Origin: Aquifex sp.
GTDB taxonomy: Bacteria > Aquificota > Aquificia > Aquificales > Aquificaceae
Assembly: GCA_015487405.1 (NCBI GenBank)
Contig: WFPV01000199.1
Coordinates: 1 to 14,023 of the forward strand
DNA length: 14,023 bases
Reading direction: 5' to 3'
The notes beneath the pieces are model-generated. The model did no database searches. It was not told the origin of the DNA and worked only from the letters and a program-made list of their open reading frames with translations. The position numbers were made by a program, and so were the translations under genes. Positions 12,733 through 14,023 of the stretch are shown piece after piece (position 1 is the first letter of the stretch; each line of letters opens with the position of its first letter).

Positions 12733-13878
12733 ATGAGAGTTCCAGACCTTGCGTTTTTCAGATTCTTTGAGCTGGAAAACGTAAAGACGAGGGAAAAGAT
12801 AGCTAAGCAGTTTGAAAAGCTCGCGAGCGGAAAAAGATTTCTGAATCCCTCCGAGGATCCCTATTCCGCATACCGTATCTTAGAGCTCAATAACGATATA
12901 GCGAAAATCTCCCAGTTTTCAAGAAACAGACTCTTTTCTGACAACGCCCTTTCCTACGCCGACACCATCCTTTCGGGAATGGAAGACAAACTGAGACAGC
13001 TCTACGCAAGGACTATAAGGGGAGCGAATCAAATCTTAAAGCCCGAAGACCTGAAAGCCCTTTCGGAGGAGTTTACACAAGCCCTGAAAATTCTCGTAAG
13101 GCAGGCAAACGAGAAGTTCGGGGAAAACTATTTATTTTCTGGAGACAGGATAACGACTAAACCCTTTGACGAAACTACCTACGACTACAACGGTTCAGCA
13201 AATAACTACGAAGTAGTCTTAGAGGAATCTCTAAAGGTTCCGACTTTCCTAACCGGAAGTGAGATTTTTGGGATAAATGTAAACCTTTCCGTTTACGAGG
13301 TGGAAATTGCGGGATTTGACGATAACCCTAACAACGACGACGTAAGCTTCACGATAAACTCCACCACAATAGCGGGAGATAACCTTGATGAGCTCTTAAG
13401 AAAGATTCAAGATACCTTCGGTGAAGGTATAAAGTTCTACACCTACACCAATGACGCGGGAAGAACGGTTATACGTCTCGTTTCGGAAAGTTCTTTAACA
13501 GTTTCCGCGGGAAGCGGAACATCCGTGAGCAATATAGACCTAACCGGTGTAGACAACGCATTTAAAGCTGTAAACTACGTTAAGGACAAACTCTCCCAAG
13601 GTATTCCCCTCGGATACGAAGATGTCTACCTTATGGAGCAATCCCTGAATGCAGTTATCTCCGCAAGGGCGAAGGTAGGAAGCATTCTGAGCGAAGTGAA
13701 GGACATAAAAAATTACTACGAGGAGAAAAACTTATCCCTTGAGAAACAGAAGTCAGACCTTTCTGACCTTGACATGGCTAAGGGAATTTCCGATTACGAG
13801 AAGGTCAGGCTCACCTACGACGCCCTGATGAAACTCTTCACCTCAAACAGGGAGCTAACGATTCTCAAATACCTCTAA
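12733..13878 (+). CDS. flgL: FlgL: flagellar hook-associated protein 3
   Basis: FlgL is the second junction protein, joining FlgK to the flagellin filament, and is exported by the flagellar type III system. The N-terminal flagellin-like domain shows LASGKRFLNPSEDPYSAYRI (about 31-50), the classic 'LSSGKRINxPSDDPxxA' motif, and then long helices. NEKFGENYLFSGDRITTKPF (about 127-146) is the 'NxxxxGxYLFSGxxxxxxPF' mark of FlgL. The C-terminal helix (about 290-381) carries SARAKVGSILSEVKDI, LSDLDMAKGISDYEKV and LTYDALMKLF. At 381 residues it is somewhat longer than enteric FlgL (317), the extra being a beta-rich insert at about 155-285 with many Asn/Asp. It is the last gene of the flagellar run, and its TAA overlaps the convergent downstream gene. 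Confidence 0.92.
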   Translation: MRVPDLAFFRFFELENVKTREKIAKQFEKLASGKRFLNPSEDPYSAYRILELNNDIAKISQFSRNRLFSDNALSYADTILSGMEDKLRQLYARTIRGANQILKPEDLKALSEEFTQALKILVRQANEKFGENYLFSGDRITTKPFDETTYDYNGSANNYEVVLEESLKVPTFLTGSEIFGINVNLSVYEVEIAGFDDNPNNDDVSFTINSTTIAGDNLDELLRKIQDTFGEGIKFYTYTNDAGRTVIRLVSESSLTVSAGSGTSVSNIDLTGVDNAFKAVNYVKDKLSQGIPLGYEDVYLMEQSLNAVISARAKVGSILSEVKDIKNYYEEKNLSLEKQKSDLSDLDMAKGISDYEKVRLTYDALMKLFTSNRELTILKYL

Positions 13879-14023
13879 ACCATCATTCGGTCTACGAAGG
13901 TGATATCGTGTTTACCTTCTATAAATTCCTTGTGATTCAGGACCTTAAGGTGAAACTCTATATTTGTCCTCAGATTTTTTCCTTCTATTATTGTCTCTCT
14001 CAAAGCTCTTTTGGCTCTTGCTA
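13875..14023 (-). CDS. accC: Biotin carboxylase-type subunit, C-terminal end only (partial)
   Basis: Only the last 48 residues are in the window; the gene continues past the right edge. The minus-strand frame reads ARAKRALRETIIEGKNLRTN, then IEFHLKVLNHKEFIEGKHDI, then TFVDRMMV and a TAG at 13875-13877. The 'RA(L)xExxIxGxxTNIxFHxxxLxxxxFxxGxxxTxFxx' pattern is the C-terminal end of biotin carboxylases, which carboxylate biotin with ATP and bicarbonate. It could be AccC of acetyl-CoA carboxylase, or the biotin carboxylase subunit of pyruvate carboxylase or of 2-oxoglutarate carboxylase, which Aquificales use in the reverse TCA cycle. The tail cannot distinguish these. Its stop overlaps that of flgL by 4 bp with no room for a terminator. 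Confidence 0.85.
   Translation of the reverse strand, partial: ARAKRALRETIIEGKNLRTNIEFHLKVLNHKEFIEGKHDITFVDRMMV

Noticed and set aside
1..14023. CRISPR array, prophage, toxin-antitoxin pair or replication origin
   Set aside because: No regularly spaced repeats, phage structural genes, small coupled gene pair of that kind, or DnaA-box cluster was seen.

Overview
The window looks like a stretch of the chromosome of a hyperthermophilic, flagellated Aquificales bacterium, most likely Aquifex aeolicus or a close relative. This is inferred from gene content. The best single clue is a CarB that ends exactly at the boundary between its two halves, since split CarB is known from A. aeolicus. AAG/AGG/AGA-rich codon use, a tRNA with a very GC-rich anticodon stem and encoded CCA, and tightly packed or overlapping genes all fit.

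Layout. Positions 1-516 hold a decayed, frameshifted transposase remnant on the minus strand and AT-rich spacer. rlmN (23S rRNA/tRNA adenine C2-methyltransferase) follows on the plus strand at 517-1575. Positions 1576-2160 are a gene graveyard: a short minus-strand piece resembling a DDE transposase C-terminus, a 13-bp direct repeat, and an orphan ORF tail that runs into the end of carB. From 11180 down to 2161 every gene is on the minus strand. In transcription order they are mnmA, an SLC13-type permease with two RCK_C domains, tRNA-Leu(CAA), a VWA-domain protein, a DUF190 protein, crcB (fluoride channel), a second DUF190 protein, lysC (aspartokinase) and the N-terminal CarB half. From 11242 rightward the plus strand carries a flagellar cluster (a small FlgN-like protein, flgK, flgL). 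It converges on a partial biotin-carboxylase gene that leaves the window.

How the genes work together. FlgK and FlgL form the hook-filament junction, and the small protein upstream is placed like their export chaperone. The group has a near-perfect sigma-28 (FliA) promoter. CrcB sits between two different DUF190 (PII-like fold) proteins, translationally coupled to one and overlapping the other, in an apparent operon led by an orphan VWA protein. LysC starts the aspartate-family amino acid pathway, and CarB(N) works in carbamoyl phosphate synthesis for pyrimidines and arginine. lysC appears to contain a second, internal start with a strong Shine-Dalgarno (SD) site, which would give a beta subunit as in Bacillus and Corynebacterium.

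A cross-cutting pattern is that genes with a visible promoter of their own (lysC, mnmA, the flagellar leader gene) have the -10 box only 10-11 nt before the start codon and no SD. Several genes inside operons (flgK, flgL, the permease, the second DUF190 gene) and the internal lysC start carry clear SD sites. This predicts near-leaderless operon-leading mRNAs. No CRISPR array, prophage, intact IS element or riboswitch was recognised.
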